DNA of 64,000 bases, from assembly GCF_030412965.1 (NCBI RefSeq), contig NZ_JAUHJQ010000005.1, positions 227,405-291,404 on the forward strand, given 5' to 3'. Origin of the DNA: Nocardioides oceani (GTDB lineage: Bacteria > Actinomycetota > Actinomycetes > Propionibacteriales > Nocardioidaceae). Positions 17,276 to 27,190 of the stretch are shown here, piece after piece. Position 1 is the first letter of the stretch. Each line of letters starts with the position of its first letter. Under the pieces are notes generated by a model. It made no database searches. It had not been told where the DNA came from and was given only the letters and a program-made list of their open reading frames with translations. Both the position numbers and the translations under genes were made by a program.

Positions 17276-17390
17276 GGCGGGCCCTCCCGGGCCGGCGGCC
17301 CGTGGGTTCGTCACCGCGGCGGACGACGTCGTGCCGTCGTCGCGAGTCTCCCCGGCGTCCTCCAGCGTAGGTGGCGGGTGGGCGTGGGGC

Positions 17391-18881
17391 TCAGCAGGGC
17401 AGCGTGACGGTGAAGGTGCTCCCGCGACCGGGCTCGCTCTCGACGGTGATCGACCCGCCGTGCGCGGTGACGATCGAGCTGGTGATCTCCAGGCCGAGGC
17501 CCGTCCCGGGGATGTGCCGGGCCAGGGCGGCGTCGCCGCGGAAGAACCGGTTGAACACCTCGCCGAGCTCCTCGGCCGCGATGCCGATCCCCGTGTCGGA
17601 GACACGCAGCTCGACCGCACCGGCGGTCAGCTGCAGCGTGACCGTGACCGAGCCGCCCGGCTCGGTGTACTTGATGCTGTTGGAGACGAGGTTGTCCACG
17701 ACCTGCCGCACCCGCTGCTCGTCCACGCGGACGACGAGCCGGTCGGGGGTGCGGACGTCGAGGTCGAGGCCGGCTCGTTCGGCGCTCGCCCGGGCGGCCT
17801 CGACGGCATCGCGGACCACCCGGACGAGGTCGGTGTCGGTGCGCCGCATCTCCAGGCCGACCTCGCCGGCCCGCGCCACCAGCAGGACGTCGGAGACGAG
17901 CGAGCGGAGACGGTCGGCGTTGCGACGTACGACCTGCAGGCGCTGGACGACGTCGTCGGGGAGCGTCTCGTCCTCGCAGAGCATCTCCAGGTGCCCGAGG
18001 ACGGCGGTCAGCGGCGTGCGCAGCTCGTGGGAGACCGAGGAGACGAACTGGTCCTTGACCCGCAGCGCGCGCAGCAGGTCGGTGATCTCCTGGTAGGCGA
18101 GGGCCGCGCCGAGCCGCTCGCCCGAGGGTCCCCGGACCTGGCGGGCGGAGGTGGTGAAGGCGGCCCGGGTCAGCGGGTCGTCACCGACCCAGTAGCGGTA
18201 GTCGGTGAACTCCTCGCCCTGGGTCGCACGGTACGACGGCATCTCCTCGCGGGTCAGCGGCGTGCGGCCGTCGAGGCGGTAGACGTGCCCGAGCTGGCCG
18301 GCCGCGCCGGCGTGCCCGTCGGGGAACGGGAGGTTCATGGTCTCGCGGTGCCGCCGGTTCATCCGCTGGTAGCGGCCCTCGGCGTCGATGAGCAGCAGCC
18401 CGACGCCGACGGTCTCGAAGACCGCCTCGAGGGTCTGCCGCTCGCGCTCGATCTCGGCGACGGCGACCGCGAGCCGCTGCTCGGTCTCGTGCTGGTCGGT
18501 GATGTCGAGGACCTGGGCGATCACCTGCTGGGCGGCCCCGGCGTCGTCGCGGACGACGCCGACGGCGAGGTCTGCCCACACGATCGACCCGTCGGTGTGC
18601 AGGTAGCGCTTGCGCATCCGGTAGGAGTCGGTCTCGCCGCCGACGGCCCGGCCGAAGCGGGCGACGTCCTCGGCGATGTCGTCGGGATGGGTGATCTCGG
18701 AGAAGTGCATCCCGCGCACGTCCGCGGCGTCGCGGCCGATCATCTCCGCGAACGCGCGGTTGGCGAGCAGCACCCGACCGGTCAGGTCGACCAGGGCCAT
18801 GCCGACGGGGGAGTGCTCCAGGGTGATGTTCCAGAGCGCGGCGGCGTCGGCCGTCGCCCCGTCCCCGGTGCCGGCTCCCAT
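17391..18881 (-). CDS. Cytoplasmic PAS-PAS sensor histidine kinase
   Basis: The protein has 496 residues and no membrane helix. PAS domain 1 (about 15-135) starts at LEHSPVGMALVDLTGRVLLA and ends with a PAC motif, and PAS domain 2 (about 150-265) starts at LEAVFETVGVGLLLIDAEGR. The HisKA dimer domain has the phospho-acceptor His near 285 (SSVSHELRTPLTAVLGH). The HATPase domain (about 380-495) shows N-box LVSNSIKYTEPG, G1 DTGIGI and G2 GTGLGLEI. It should autophosphorylate on an intracellular cue and pass phosphate to a response regulator; the regulator gene just upstream is the nearest candidate. ATG at 18881 has a GAGGAGGAG ribosome site, whereas the upstream GTG at 18920 overlaps the -10 element. 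Confidence 0.92.
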   Translation of the reverse strand: MGAGTGDGATADAAALWNITLEHSPVGMALVDLTGRVLLANRAFAEMIGRDAADVRGMHFSEITHPDDIAEDVARFGRAVGGETDSYRMRKRYLHTDGSIVWADLAVGVVRDDAGAAQQVIAQVLDITDQHETEQRLAVAVAEIERERQTLEAVFETVGVGLLLIDAEGRYQRMNRRHRETMNLPFPDGHAGAAGQLGHVYRLDGRTPLTREEMPSYRATQGEEFTDYRYWVGDDPLTRAAFTTSARQVRGPSGERLGAALAYQEITDLLRALRVKDQFVSSVSHELRTPLTAVLGHLEMLCEDETLPDDVVQRLQVVRRNADRLRSLVSDVLLVARAGEVGLEMRRTDTDLVRVVRDAVEAARASAERAGLDLDVRTPDRLVVRVDEQRVRQVVDNLVSNSIKYTEPGGSVTVTLQLTAGAVELRVSDTGIGIAAEELGEVFNRFFRGDAALARHIPGTGLGLEITSSIVTAHGGSITVESEPGRGSTFTVTLPC

Positions 18882-18918
18882 CGGCTCCTCCTCGCCGTCC
18901 CTCCTGCGGTGCGTGCTC

Positions 18919-18924
18919 ACCGTA
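18919..18924 (-). promoter_or_regulatory. -10 element TACGGT for the PAS histidine kinase
   Basis: TACGGT on the minus strand would start transcription near 18912, leaving a leader of about 30 bases with a good ribosome site before the ATG at 18881. It overlaps the alternative GTG at 18920, which argues against that start. Confidence 0.4.
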
Positions 18925-18962
18925 GGCGAACCGGGGCCCGGCCGTCCCGGTCCGGCGCAGAC

Positions 18963-19652
18963 CTACGTCGCCCGGTACCGCCGCTCGGGGCGCCCGGTCC
19001 CGCCGTACCGCAGCCGGACCGTGGCGTTGCCCTGGTCGACGAAGTGCTCCAGGTAGCGCCGACAGCTCACCCGCGAGATGCCGACAGCCTCGGCGGCCTC
19101 GGTCGCGGAGAGCTCGCCCGCCGCGCCGAGCGCGGCCAGCACGGCGTCGGCGGTCTCGGGGCTCAGCCCCTTCGGCAGCACGGTGCGGGCCCGGCCGATC
19201 GGTGCGAAGACCGCGTCGATGTGCTCCTGGTCGGGGGCGACGACGCCCTGCAGCGCGGCCTGCGCGGCGCGGAACGCCTCGAGCCGGGCCAGCAGGTCCT
19301 CGTGCTCGAACGGCTTGACGAGGTAGTGCGCGGCGCCGGCCGCCGCCGCGGCGCGGACCGTGTCGACCTCGCGCGCCGCCGTCACGACGATGACGCCGAC
19401 GTCGTCCCCGCGGCCGCGCAGCCGGCGCAGCACCTCGATCCCGCTCAGGTCGGGGAGGTGGACGTCGAGGAGCACCAGGTCGGGCCGCAGCCGCTCGACC
19501 GCCTCCAGCGCCTCGGCACCGGTGGCGGCGCGGCCGGCCACGACGAACCCGGGCGCGCGCTCGACGAAGCGCGCGTGGATGGAGGCGACCATGAAGTCGT
19601 CGTCGACGACGAGCACCCGCAGGTCCTCCGGACCGCCGTCCCGCTCAGGCAT
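18963..19652 (-). CDS. Response regulator of the CitB/DcuR type
   Basis: The protein has 229 residues. The receiver domain (10-130) has the acidic pocket VVDDD, phospho-acceptor Asp63 in LLDVHLP, and Lys113 in YLVKPFE. The C-terminus (about 165-229) is a helix-turn-helix (ELSATEAAEAVGISRVSCRR) as in regulators of citrate, malate and tricarboxylate uptake. Its start overlaps the end of the membrane sensor kinase by 8 bp. The pair lies opposite tctCBA, so it probably activates those genes when the substrate is sensed. Confidence 0.93.
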   Translation of the reverse strand: MPERDGGPEDLRVLVVDDDFMVASIHARFVERAPGFVVAGRAATGAEALEAVERLRPDLVLLDVHLPDLSGIEVLRRLRGRGDDVGVIVVTAAREVDTVRAAAAAGAAHYLVKPFEHEDLLARLEAFRAAQAALQGVVAPDQEHIDAVFAPIGRARTVLPKGLSPETADAVLAALGAAGELSATEAAEAVGISRVSCRRYLEHFVDQGNATVRLRYGGTGRPERRYRAT

Positions 19653-21309
19653 GCTCGCTCCCTCCTGCCGGCAGCCGGGCGGTGAACACCGCGCCGGGCC
19701 CGTCCTCCCGGTCGCGCACGGACACCGAGCCGCCGCGGCGCTCGCAGACGACCTGGACCAGGGCCAGGCCGATCCCGCGCCCGCTGGCGTCGCTCGGCTT
19801 GGTGGTGAAGCCGCGCCGGAAGACCGCGTCGACCTGCTCGGACGGTACCCCCGGCCCGGTGTCGGCGACCTGCACCACGGCGGTGCCGTCGCCCTCCACC
19901 ACGAGCCGTACGTCGACGCGTGCCCGTCGTCCGGCGCGACCCGTGGCCGCGACCGCCTCGACCGCGTTGTCGACGAGGTTGCCGAGGACCGTGCCGAGGT
20001 CGGCCGACAGCTCGTGGTCCAGCCGGGGGAGGCGGGTGTCGTCGGTCAGGCCGAGCCAGGTCTGCCGCTCGGCCGCCGAGCTGGTCTTGGCGATGAGCAG
20101 GGCAGCGACCGCGGGGTCCGCGACGCGGGAGGCGACCGCGTCGCTGATGGCCGCCCGCCGGCGGGTGAGCGTGCTGATCACCCGGCCAGCCTCCTCGTGC
20201 TCGCCGAGCTGCAGCAGGCCGGAGATCGTGTGCAGCTGGTTGCTGAACTCGTGGGTCTGCGCGCGCAGCGTCTCGGTGACGCTCTGCCGGGCGCTGAGCT
20301 CGCTCTGCAGGGCGAGCAGCTCGGTCCGGTCGCGGACGGTGGTGACCGTGCCGGTGGCGCGGCCGTCGTGCCGGACCCGGTTGCGGTTCGTCACCAGGAC
20401 GCGGCCGGCGACGACCAGCACCTGGTCGCGGACCTCCGCTGCCCCGCTCAGGAGGTCCCGCACGGCGGGCTCCAGGTCGAGGTCGGCGACCCGCCGGCCC
20501 GAGGGGTCGGCCGGGAGCGCCAGCAGCTCGCGCGCGCTGTCGCTGACGACCGTCAGCACGCCGGACTCACTGACCGCGACGACGCCCTCGCGCAGCGAGG
20601 TCAGCAGCGCCTCGCGCTGGTCGGCCAGCGCGGCGATCTCGCTCGGCTCCAGGCCGCGGGTGCGGCGCTTGATGAGCCGGGAGAGCAGGAAGGACCCGGC
20701 CACGCCCAGGGCCAGGCCGAGGGCGAGGAAGGTGACGAGGTCGTCGAGGGTCCCGCGCAGGCGCTCGGGCCAGGGTGGGTAGCGCTCCACCACCGCCACG
20801 ACGCCGACCAGCTCACCGGCCGGCGGGGCGTCCTCGCCGCCGGCGCTGAGCACCGGCACCTGCGCGGCGATCGCCGGTCGACCGGCGTCGTCGACGTCAC
20901 CGGTCCACGACCGCCCCGCCAGCACGTCGCCGGGGCCGAGGTCGATCCGCTCGCCCTCGCGGGTCGGGTCGGTGCTCACCAGGACGCGGCCCTCGGGGTC
21001 GCCGAGGTGGACCACCGAGGCGCCGACGTCGCCGGCCCGCTGCTGTGCGTAGAACGCCAGCGCGTCCCGTCCGGTCCCCGTGCCGAGCGCGTCCTGCACC
21101 GCGTCGGTGCTCGCCAGGCTCTCCGCGGCCGAGCGCAGCCGCGCCCCGCGGTCGTCGCGAAAGGTGGCCTCGGCCTGCCGCACCGAGACCACCCCGGTCA
21201 CCAGCACCACGGCCAGCAGCACCAGCAGCTGCAGCGCGAGGAACTGACCGGCGAGGCTCAGGTGCCGCCGCCGGCCGCGCGGACCGCGAGGCCCGGGTGG
21301 TGACCACAA
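19645..21309 (-). CDS. Membrane sensor histidine kinase of the CitA/DcuS type
   Basis: The protein has about 554 residues. A first membrane helix (LALQLLVLLAVVLVTGVV, about 25-45) and a second (about 190-210) flank an extracytoplasmic sensor domain of the PASC/citrate-binding kind. A cytoplasmic PAS domain follows, then the family-specific phospho-acceptor segment THEFSNQLHTISGLLQL and a HATPase domain (NLVDNAVEAVAA, DTGPGVP, GRGIGLALV). It should sense a di- or tricarboxylate outside the cell and phosphorylate the overlapping response regulator. No ATG or GTG is in frame near the N-terminus; TTG at 21309 lies nine bases after GGAGG and was chosen, with TTG at 21318 as an alternative. Confidence 0.9.
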   Translation of the reverse strand: MWSPPGPRGPRGRRRHLSLAGQFLALQLLVLLAVVLVTGVVSVRQAEATFRDDRGARLRSAAESLASTDAVQDALGTGTGRDALAFYAQQRAGDVGASVVHLGDPEGRVLVSTDPTREGERIDLGPGDVLAGRSWTGDVDDAGRPAIAAQVPVLSAGGEDAPPAGELVGVVAVVERYPPWPERLRGTLDDLVTFLALGLALGVAGSFLLSRLIKRRTRGLEPSEIAALADQREALLTSLREGVVAVSESGVLTVVSDSARELLALPADPSGRRVADLDLEPAVRDLLSGAAEVRDQVLVVAGRVLVTNRNRVRHDGRATGTVTTVRDRTELLALQSELSARQSVTETLRAQTHEFSNQLHTISGLLQLGEHEEAGRVISTLTRRRAAISDAVASRVADPAVAALLIAKTSSAAERQTWLGLTDDTRLPRLDHELSADLGTVLGNLVDNAVEAVAATGRAGRRARVDVRLVVEGDGTAVVQVADTGPGVPSEQVDAVFRRGFTTKPSDASGRGIGLALVQVVCERRGGSVSVRDREDGPGAVFTARLPAGGSEHA

Positions 21310-21354
21310 GTTCCACAACCTCCGTTGCTTTCCCAAGGGTGACGGCCGCCACAA
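21304..21354. promoter_or_regulatory. CCACAA direct repeats in the tct divergent promoter region
   Basis: CCACAA occurs at 21304, 21313 and 21349, that is at spacings of 9 and 36 bases. The first two overlap the kinase start region, and the third lies about 70 bases before tctC. They are candidate binding sites for the adjacent response regulator. Confidence 0.3.
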
Positions 21355-21420
21355 CCGGCGGCGATGCTCGTCCTCGCAGGGCTCTGCTCGTAGAGCCTCG
21401 CAGAACCGGACAGGAGCGAC

Positions 21421-22410
21421 ATGGTGGGAGCAGCACGGGCGCTCGCGGCGGTGGCCGCCGCGCTGGCCGTCACGGTCTCGGCGACCGGGTGCGGGGTCAC
21501 CCGCGGCGACGACGACCGGGACCTCGCGATGTGGATCCCGAACAGCCCCGGCGGCGGCTACGACCAGACCGGCCGGGCCGCGGTCGGCGTCCTCGAGGGC
21601 GAGGACATCACCGGCGGCTCGTTCGAGGTCACCAACATCCTCGGCGCCGGCGGCTCGGTCGCGCTGACCCGGCTCATGGGGGAGGAGGGCAACGAGCACC
21701 TGCTCATGACCGTCGGGCTCGGCGTCGTGGGGTCGGCGTACTCCTTCGGTCTCGAGCACGGTCTGGGCGACGCCACCCCCGTCGCCCAGCTGATCGAGGA
21801 CTACGAGGGCGTGCTCGTGCCCGCGGACTCGCCGTACGAGACCATCGACGACCTCGTCGACGCCTGGAAGGCCGACCCCGGGTCGGTCGTTGTCGGCGGC
21901 GGCTCGAGCCCCGGCGGCCCGGACCACCTCTTCCCCATGCAGCTCGCCGAGACGGTCGGCATCGACCCCCGCGAGGTCACCTACGTGCCCTACGACGGCG
22001 GCGGCCCGCTCACCAGCGCGCTCCTCGGCGACAAGATCCAGGTCGGCTTCTCCGGCCTGGGCGAGTTCGAGGGGCAGATCGCCAGCGGCGACCTGCGCGT
22101 CCTGGCCGTCTCCGGCGACGAGCGCCTCCGCGGCGAGACCGTCAAGGACGTCCCGACGCTGCAGGAGTCCGGCATCGACCTGGTCTTCACCAACTGGCGC
22201 GGCGTCCTCGCCCCGCCCGGCATCTCCGAGGAGCGCCGCGACGAGCTGGTCGCGCTGCTCGAGGAGATGCGCGCGAGCCCGGAGTGGGAGGAGCAGCTGG
22301 AGAAGAACGGCTGGATCGACCGCTTCGTCACCGGCGACGACTTCGGTGACTTCATCGACGAGCAGGACGCGCGCGTCGCGTCGACCCTGGAGGAGGTGGG
22401 CCTGCTGTGA
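21421..22410 (+). CDS. tctC: Tripartite tricarboxylate transporter substrate-binding lipoprotein TctC
   Basis: The protein has 329 residues. It has a short signal peptide ending in a lipobox (VSATGC), so it is anchored to the outer face of the membrane. The mature protein shows the Bug/TctC pattern: IPNSPGGGYDQTGRA near the start, the VTNILGAGGSVALTRL loop and the YVPYDGGGPLTSALLGDKI segment. TctC proteins bind citrate or other carboxylates with a Venus-flytrap fold. The ATG follows CAGGAG by four bases. It heads the tctC-tctB-tctA-usp operon, with 4-bp or shorter overlaps throughout. Confidence 0.94.
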   Translation: MVGAARALAAVAAALAVTVSATGCGVTRGDDDRDLAMWIPNSPGGGYDQTGRAAVGVLEGEDITGGSFEVTNILGAGGSVALTRLMGEEGNEHLLMTVGLGVVGSAYSFGLEHGLGDATPVAQLIEDYEGVLVPADSPYETIDDLVDAWKADPGSVVVGGGSSPGGPDHLFPMQLAETVGIDPREVTYVPYDGGGPLTSALLGDKIQVGFSGLGEFEGQIASGDLRVLAVSGDERLRGETVKDVPTLQESGIDLVFTNWRGVLAPPGISEERRDELVALLEEMRASPEWEEQLEKNGWIDRFVTGDDFGDFIDEQDARVASTLEEVGLL

Positions 22411-22940
22411 GCACCCTGGTCCCTGACGCCCACGAGGCCGCCCCGAGCGGTCCTGCGGCGCCCCGCCGCGACCTGGCCCAGCTGGGCCTCGCCGCCGTGC
22501 TCGCCGTCGTCGGCGGGCTCACCGTGTACGACGCCACGACGCTCGGCACCGGCTTCGCCGACCCGGTCGGCCCGCGGGTCTTCCCCTACGTCATCGGCAC
22601 CGGCCTGGTCGTCCTCGCGGTGCTGCTCGCCGTGGCGACGCTGCGCGGTGACGTCCCCGAGGCCGAGGGCGGCGAGGACGTCGACCTCACCAGCCCTGCT
22701 GACTGGCTGACCGTCGTCAAGCTCGTCGCGGTCCTGCTGTTCACCATCGCCACCGTCGACCTGCTCGGCTGGGCGATCTCCGGAGCCGTGCTGTTCGCCG
22801 GCGCCGCCTGGTCGCTCGGCAGCCGCACGCTGCTGCGCGACGTGCTCGTGGGCGCGGTGCTGGCGGTCGCCAGCTGGTACGCCTTCTACGTCGGCCTCGG
22901 GATCCCGCTGGCCCCCGGCATCCTGGACGGCATCCTCTGA
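22407..22940 (+). CDS. tctB: Tripartite tricarboxylate transporter small membrane subunit TctB
   Basis: The protein has 177 residues with four predicted membrane helices and the TctB signature [16 protein letters not shown]. It is the small, poorly conserved subunit that joins TctA in the membrane. Its GTG overlaps the tctC stop (GTGA) and its stop overlaps the tctA start by one base. Confidence 0.92.
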   Translation: MSTLVPDAHEAAPSGPAAPRRDLAQLGLAAVLAVVGGLTVYDATTLGTGFADPVGPRVFPYVIGTGLVVLAVLLAVATLRGDVPEAEGGEDVDLTSPADWLTVVKLVAVLLFTIATVDLLGWAISGAVLFAGAAWSLGSRTLLRDVLVGAVLAVASWYAFYVGLGIPLAPGILDGIL

Positions 22941-24475
22941 TGGACTCCTTCGACCTGCTCTGGGGCGGCCTCTCCGCGGCCGTCACCCCCGAGAACCTCA
23001 TGTACGCCGCGATCGGCGTCCTGCTCGGCACCTTCGTCGGCGTGCTGCCCGGCATCGGCCCGGCCATGGCCGTGGCGCTCCTGCTCCCGGTGACCTACGG
23101 CCTGGAGGCGACTTCGTCGTTCATCATGTTCGCCGGCATCTACTACGGCGGCATGTACGGCGGGTCGACCACGTCGATCCTGCTCAACACCCCCGGCGAG
23201 TCGGCCTCCGTGATGACCGCGCTCGAGGGCAACCGGATGGCCAAGCGGGGGCGGGCCGCGCAGGCCCTGGCCACCGCCGCCGTCGGGTCCTTCATCGCGG
23301 GCACCATCGGCACGCTGCTGGTCGCCTTCTTCGCCCCGGCGCTGGCCTCGGTCGCGGTGGACATCGGCGCCCCGTCGTACTTCGCGATCATGGTGCTGGC
23401 GCTCGTCATGACCGCCACGGTCATCGGCGCCTCGGTGGTCCGCGGGCTGGTCGCGCTGTTCGTCGGCCTCACCATCGGGCTGGTCGGCCTGGACCTCAAC
23501 ACCGGCCAGCCGCGGCTCTCCTTCGGCGTGGCGCAGCTCAACGACCGGCTCGACATCGTCGTCGTCGCGGTCGGCATCTTCGCCCTCGGCGAGGCGCTGT
23601 GGGTCGCCGCCCACCTGCGCCGCACCCCGCTGCGGGTGATCCCGGTCGGACGTCCGTGGATGGGCCGGCGCGACCTGCGCCGCTCGGTCGGCCCGTGGCT
23701 GCGCGGCACGGCGTACGGCTTCCCCTTCGGCGCCATCCCCGCCGGTGGCGCGGAGATCCCGACGTTCTTGTCCTACGTCACCGAGAAGCGGCTGGCCCGC
23801 GGCAAGGGCGGCGAGCCGTTCGGCGAGGGCGCCATCGAGGGTGTCGCCGGGCCCGAGGCGGCCAACAACGCCTCGGCGGCCGGCATGTTCGTCCCGATGC
23901 TCGCGCTCGGCATCCCGGTCACCGCGACCGCCTCGGTGATGCTCGCGGCGCTGCAGGGCTACGGCATCACGCCCGGCCCGCAGCTGATGACCGAGCAGTC
24001 CGACCTGGTCTGGACGCTGCTGGCCAGCCTGCTGATCGGCAACCTGCTGCTGCTGGTGCTCAACCTGCCGCTGGCGCCGATGTGGGCCAAGCTGCTGCGC
24101 ATCCCGCGGCCACAGCTCTACGCGGGCATCCTGTTCTTCGCCTGCCTCGGCGCGTACGCCACCAACCTCGACCCGTTCGACGTCGGCCTGCTCCTCGCCT
24201 TCGGCCTGCTCGGCCTGGCGATGCGCCGCTTCGGGCTGCCGGTGCTGCCGCTGATCCTCGGCGTCATCCTCGGCCCGCTGATGGAGACCAAGCTCCGCGA
24301 GGCGCTCACGATCTCCGACGGCGACGCGAGCGCGCTGGTGAGCGAGCCGCTGGCGGTCGTCGTGTACGTCGTCATCGCGCTGGCGCTGCTGGCCCGCCTG
24401 CTCCGCCGCCGCCCGGCGGCACCGACCCACCCCGAGGAGACCGACCGCCGTGACGAGGAGCTGGTGAACCGATGA
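22940..24475 (+). CDS. tctA: Tripartite tricarboxylate transporter large permease TctA
   Basis: The protein has 511 residues and about twelve membrane segments. It carries the two duplicated TctA motifs: [20 protein letters not shown] near residue 35 and [20 protein letters not shown] near 265. [19 protein letters not shown] is also characteristic. It forms the ion-coupled transport channel that receives carboxylate from TctC. Confidence 0.96.
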   Translation: MDSFDLLWGGLSAAVTPENLMYAAIGVLLGTFVGVLPGIGPAMAVALLLPVTYGLEATSSFIMFAGIYYGGMYGGSTTSILLNTPGESASVMTALEGNRMAKRGRAAQALATAAVGSFIAGTIGTLLVAFFAPALASVAVDIGAPSYFAIMVLALVMTATVIGASVVRGLVALFVGLTIGLVGLDLNTGQPRLSFGVAQLNDRLDIVVVAVGIFALGEALWVAAHLRRTPLRVIPVGRPWMGRRDLRRSVGPWLRGTAYGFPFGAIPAGGAEIPTFLSYVTEKRLARGKGGEPFGEGAIEGVAGPEAANNASAAGMFVPMLALGIPVTATASVMLAALQGYGITPGPQLMTEQSDLVWTLLASLLIGNLLLLVLNLPLAPMWAKLLRIPRPQLYAGILFFACLGAYATNLDPFDVGLLLAFGLLGLAMRRFGLPVLPLILGVILGPLMETKLREALTISDGDASALVSEPLAVVVYVVIALALLARLLRRRPAAPTHPEETDRRDEELVNR

Positions 24476-24873
24476 GCGCAGGACGGATCGTGGTCGGGTG
24501 GACCCCCGACGAGTTCGGGGCGGTCGCCCTCGTGCACGCCCTCGCCGAGGCGCGGCTGCGCGGGCTCGGCGTCGTCACCGTCAACGTCAGCCGCGGCGAC
24601 GCGCTGGTCGACGACCACTTCGCCCACCCCGAGGCGCTGGACCGCCTCGAGGCCGAGCTGGCCGCCTCCGGGCTCGAGCACGAGGTGCGCCAAGCGGTGG
24701 CTCCCGACGTGGCGGCGGAGATCCTCCGCGTCGCCGAGGAGGTGGGTGCGGCGCTCGTCGTGCTGGGCCTCAAGCGGCGCACGCCGGTGGGCAAGCTGCT
24801 CATGGGCAGCGTCGCCCAGCGCGTGATCCTCGACGCACGCTGTCCCGTGCTCGCGGTCAAGCCGGGCGACTGA
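24472..24873 (+). CDS. Universal stress protein (single UspA domain)
   Basis: The protein has 133 residues. It starts with [15 protein letters not shown] and ends with the ATP-binding pattern of UspA ([20 protein letters not shown], the G-2X-G-9X-GS form) and the last strand CPVLAVKPG. Its ATG overlaps the tctA stop by 4 bp. A Usp gene as the last gene of a transporter operon is common in actinobacteria; the nucleotide-binding protein may report energy state to the transporter, which is inference. Confidence 0.92.
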   Translation: MSAGRIVVGWTPDEFGAVALVHALAEARLRGLGVVTVNVSRGDALVDDHFAHPEALDRLEAELAASGLEHEVRQAVAPDVAAEILRVAEEVGAALVVLGLKRRTPVGKLLMGSVAQRVILDARCPVLAVKPGD

Positions 24874-24876
24874 GCG

Positions 24877-24910
24877 CGCCCCGGCCGCTCGCGGGTTCGC
24901 CGCCGGGGCG
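24877..24910 (+). terminator. Hairpin after the tct operon
   Basis: CGCCCCGGC (24877-24885) and GCCGGGGCG (24902-24910) form a perfect 9-bp stem four bases after the usp stop. Confidence 0.5.
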
Positions 24911-24937
24911 GGTCGACGGCCATACTCGGTCCCGACC

Positions 24938-26431
24938 ATGACTGCAGCAGACACCCGCCCCGGACCGACGACCCCGCTCTCGGTGGCGCTGCTGACCCTC
25001 GGGTGCGCGCGCAACGAGGTCGACTCCGAGGAGCTGGCCGGCCGGCTCGAGGCCGACGGCTTCCGGCTCGTGGAGGACCCCGCCGACGCCGACACGGTCG
25101 TCGTCAACACCTGCGGCTTCGTCGAGAGCGCCAAGAAGGACTCCGTCGACACGCTCCTCGAGGCGGCCGACCTGAAGACCTCGGGCGAGGGCCGGACCCA
25201 GGCGGTCGTGGCGGTGGGCTGCATGGCCGAGCGCTACGGCAAGGAGCTCGCCGAGTCGCTGCCCGAGGCCGACGCCGTGCTGGGCTTCGACGACTACCCC
25301 GACATCGCCGCGCGGCTGCGCTCGATCGTCGCGGGGGAGACCCACCACCCCCACACGCCGCAGGACCGCCGCCGGCTGCTGCCGATCTCCCCGGCGGAGC
25401 GCTCCGCCTCGACCCTCGCCGTCCCGGGGCACGCCTCGGTCGCCGCGACCACCGAGATCGGCCTCGGCGCTCCCGCCACCGGTCCGCGCGCCGTACGTCG
25501 CCGGCTCGACGGCGGGCCGACCGCCCCGCTGAAGCTGGCGTCGGGCTGCGACCGGCGCTGCTCGTTCTGCGCGATCCCGGCCTTCCGCGGCTCCTTCGTC
25601 AGCCGCCGGCCCAGCGACGTGCTGCAGGAGGCCCAGTGGCTGGCCACCCAGGGCGTGCGCGAGCTGTTCCTCGTCAGCGAGAACTCCACGTCGTACGGCA
25701 AGGACCTCGGCGACCTCCGGCTGCTCGAGACAATGCTCCCCGAGCTGGCCGCCATCGACGGCGTCGACCGCGTCCGCGTCTCCTACCTGCAGCCGGCCGA
25801 GACCCGGCCCGGGCTGGTCGAGGCGATCGCGACGACGCCCGGCGTCGTGCCGTACTTCGACCTCAGCTTCCAGCACGCCAGCGCCACGGTCCTGCGGCGG
25901 ATGCGCCGCTTCGGCGACCCGGAGAGCTTCCTCGGGCTGCTCGAGCAGGTGCGCGGCCACGCGCCCGAGGCGGGCGTGCGCTGCAACGTGATCGTCGGCT
26001 TCCCCGGTGAGACCGAGGAGGACCTGCAGACGCTGTGCGACTTCCTCGTCGCGGCCCGCCTCGACGTCACCGGCGTCTTCGGCTACTCCGACGAGGACGG
26101 CACCGAGGCGGCGACGTACGACGGCAAGCTGGACGAGGACGAGGTCCGCGCCCGCGCCGAGCACGTCACCGCGCTGGTCGAGGAGCTCACCGCCCAGCGG
26201 GCGCTCGAGCGGCTCGGCGAGACCGTCGAGGTGCTGGTCGAGTCGGTCACCGACGAGGACGGCGAGCTCTCCGTCGAGGGCCGCGCTGCCCACCAGGGAC
26301 CCGAGGTCGACGGCTCGACCTTCCTGCTCGGCTGCGAGGCGCGGGTGGGCGAGATCGTGACCGCCACCGTCGTCGACGCCGAGGGCGCCGACCTCTACGC
26401 CGAGCCGATCGTGCAGGAGGCGCGCGCATGA
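24938..26431 (+). CDS. rimO: Ribosomal protein S12 methylthiotransferase RimO
   Basis: The protein has 497 residues. It is a radical-SAM enzyme that adds a methylthio group to an aspartate of ribosomal protein S12. The N-terminal MTTase domain carries the auxiliary cluster cysteines ([41 protein letters not shown]). The radical SAM domain has [11 protein letters not shown], and the C-terminal 65 residues form a TRAM domain. [10 protein letters not shown] is the usual RimO variant. It overlaps pgsA by 4 bp, as in other actinobacteria, where ftsK lies directly upstream; here 22 kb intervenes. Confidence 0.97.
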   Translation: MTAADTRPGPTTPLSVALLTLGCARNEVDSEELAGRLEADGFRLVEDPADADTVVVNTCGFVESAKKDSVDTLLEAADLKTSGEGRTQAVVAVGCMAERYGKELAESLPEADAVLGFDDYPDIAARLRSIVAGETHHPHTPQDRRRLLPISPAERSASTLAVPGHASVAATTEIGLGAPATGPRAVRRRLDGGPTAPLKLASGCDRRCSFCAIPAFRGSFVSRRPSDVLQEAQWLATQGVRELFLVSENSTSYGKDLGDLRLLETMLPELAAIDGVDRVRVSYLQPAETRPGLVEAIATTPGVVPYFDLSFQHASATVLRRMRRFGDPESFLGLLEQVRGHAPEAGVRCNVIVGFPGETEEDLQTLCDFLVAARLDVTGVFGYSDEDGTEAATYDGKLDEDEVRARAEHVTALVEELTAQRALERLGETVEVLVESVTDEDGELSVEGRAAHQGPEVDGSTFLLGCEARVGEIVTATVVDAEGADLYAEPIVQEARA

Positions 26432-27057
26432 CCGAGACCCAGCCGCAGGTGTCGAACCTGAACCTCCCCAACGTGCTGACCACGCTGCGGATCGTGATGG
26501 TGCCGTTCTTCGGCTGGGCGCTGCTGGTCGAGGGCGGCGACTCCGTCCTGTGGCGCTGCGTGGCCTACGGGCTGTTCGTGGTCGCGATGATCACCGACAA
26601 GATCGACGGTGACATCGCCCGCGCCCGCAACCTCGTCACCGACTTCGGCAAGATCGCCGACCCCATCGCCGACAAGGCGATCACCGGCATGGCCTTCATC
26701 GGCCTGTCCGTCACCGGCGACGTCTGGTGGGCCTTCACCATCGTCGTGCTCGTCCGCGAGTGGAGCGTGACGTTCCTGCGGCTGTCGGTCGCGAAGCGCG
26801 TCGTCATCGCGGCCGCGGACCTCGGCAAGCTCAAGACGACGGTCCAGGCCCTGGCGCTCGGCGGTCTCGTGCTCCCGCTGCGCGACGGCGACCTGCCCGG
26901 CGCGCTGCAGACGCCCGGCGAGGTCCTCTGGTGGGTCTTCCAGGCCTGTCTCGTCGTCGCGGTGGCGCTGACGCTGTGGTCGGGCTGGGAGTTCTACCGC
27001 GACCTGTGGAAGCAGCGCGACACCCTGCGCGGGCGCTCCGGCGCCGCGTCCCGCTGA
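26428..27057 (+). CDS. pgsA: CDP-diacylglycerol-glycerol-3-phosphate phosphatidyltransferase
   Basis: The protein has 209 residues with about five membrane helices. The CDP-alcohol phosphotransferase motif D-G-x2-A-R-x8-G-x3-D-x3-D is complete ([19 protein letters not shown], then PIAD). It makes phosphatidylglycerol-phosphate, or a phosphatidylinositol-type product, in the membrane. The assignment to pgsA rests on the rimO-pgsA order, since actinobacteria have several paralogues. The ATG overlaps the rimO stop. Confidence 0.94.
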   Translation: MTETQPQVSNLNLPNVLTTLRIVMVPFFGWALLVEGGDSVLWRCVAYGLFVVAMITDKIDGDIARARNLVTDFGKIADPIADKAITGMAFIGLSVTGDVWWAFTIVVLVREWSVTFLRLSVAKRVVIAAADLGKLKTTVQALALGGLVLPLRDGDLPGALQTPGEVLWWVFQACLVVAVALTLWSGWEFYRDLWKQRDTLRGRSGAASR

Positions 27058-27064
27058 CGCGCAT

Positions 27065-27122
27065 TCGTCACCAGATCGTCACCTGGCGGCGACGCTCGGG
27101 ACCGGCCCGGCCGTATTAGGGT
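27065..27122 (+). promoter_or_regulatory. PHO-box-like direct repeat and -10 element upstream of the 5'-nucleotidase gene
   Basis: The eight bases TCGTCACC occur at 27065 and again at 27076, an 11-bp period with CGTCACC cores separated by four bases. PhoP boxes in Streptomyces and relatives are 11-bp direct repeats of GTTCACC-like cores. A -10 candidate TAGGGT (27117-27122, within TATTAGGGT) follows after 30 bases. The downstream genes encode phosphate-scavenging enzymes, which supports the reading. Confidence 0.5.
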
Positions 27123-27190
27123 GACCGCGGCCTCATCGGCCTCCGCCCCTCGTGCCGGAAGGTATCCGCTTGCTCGCGTTCGTCTCGGGA

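Noticed and set aside
18882..18920. Earlier GTG start for the PAS histidine kinase
   Set aside because: It overlaps the TACGGT -10 element, and the ATG at 18881 has a strong ribosome site.
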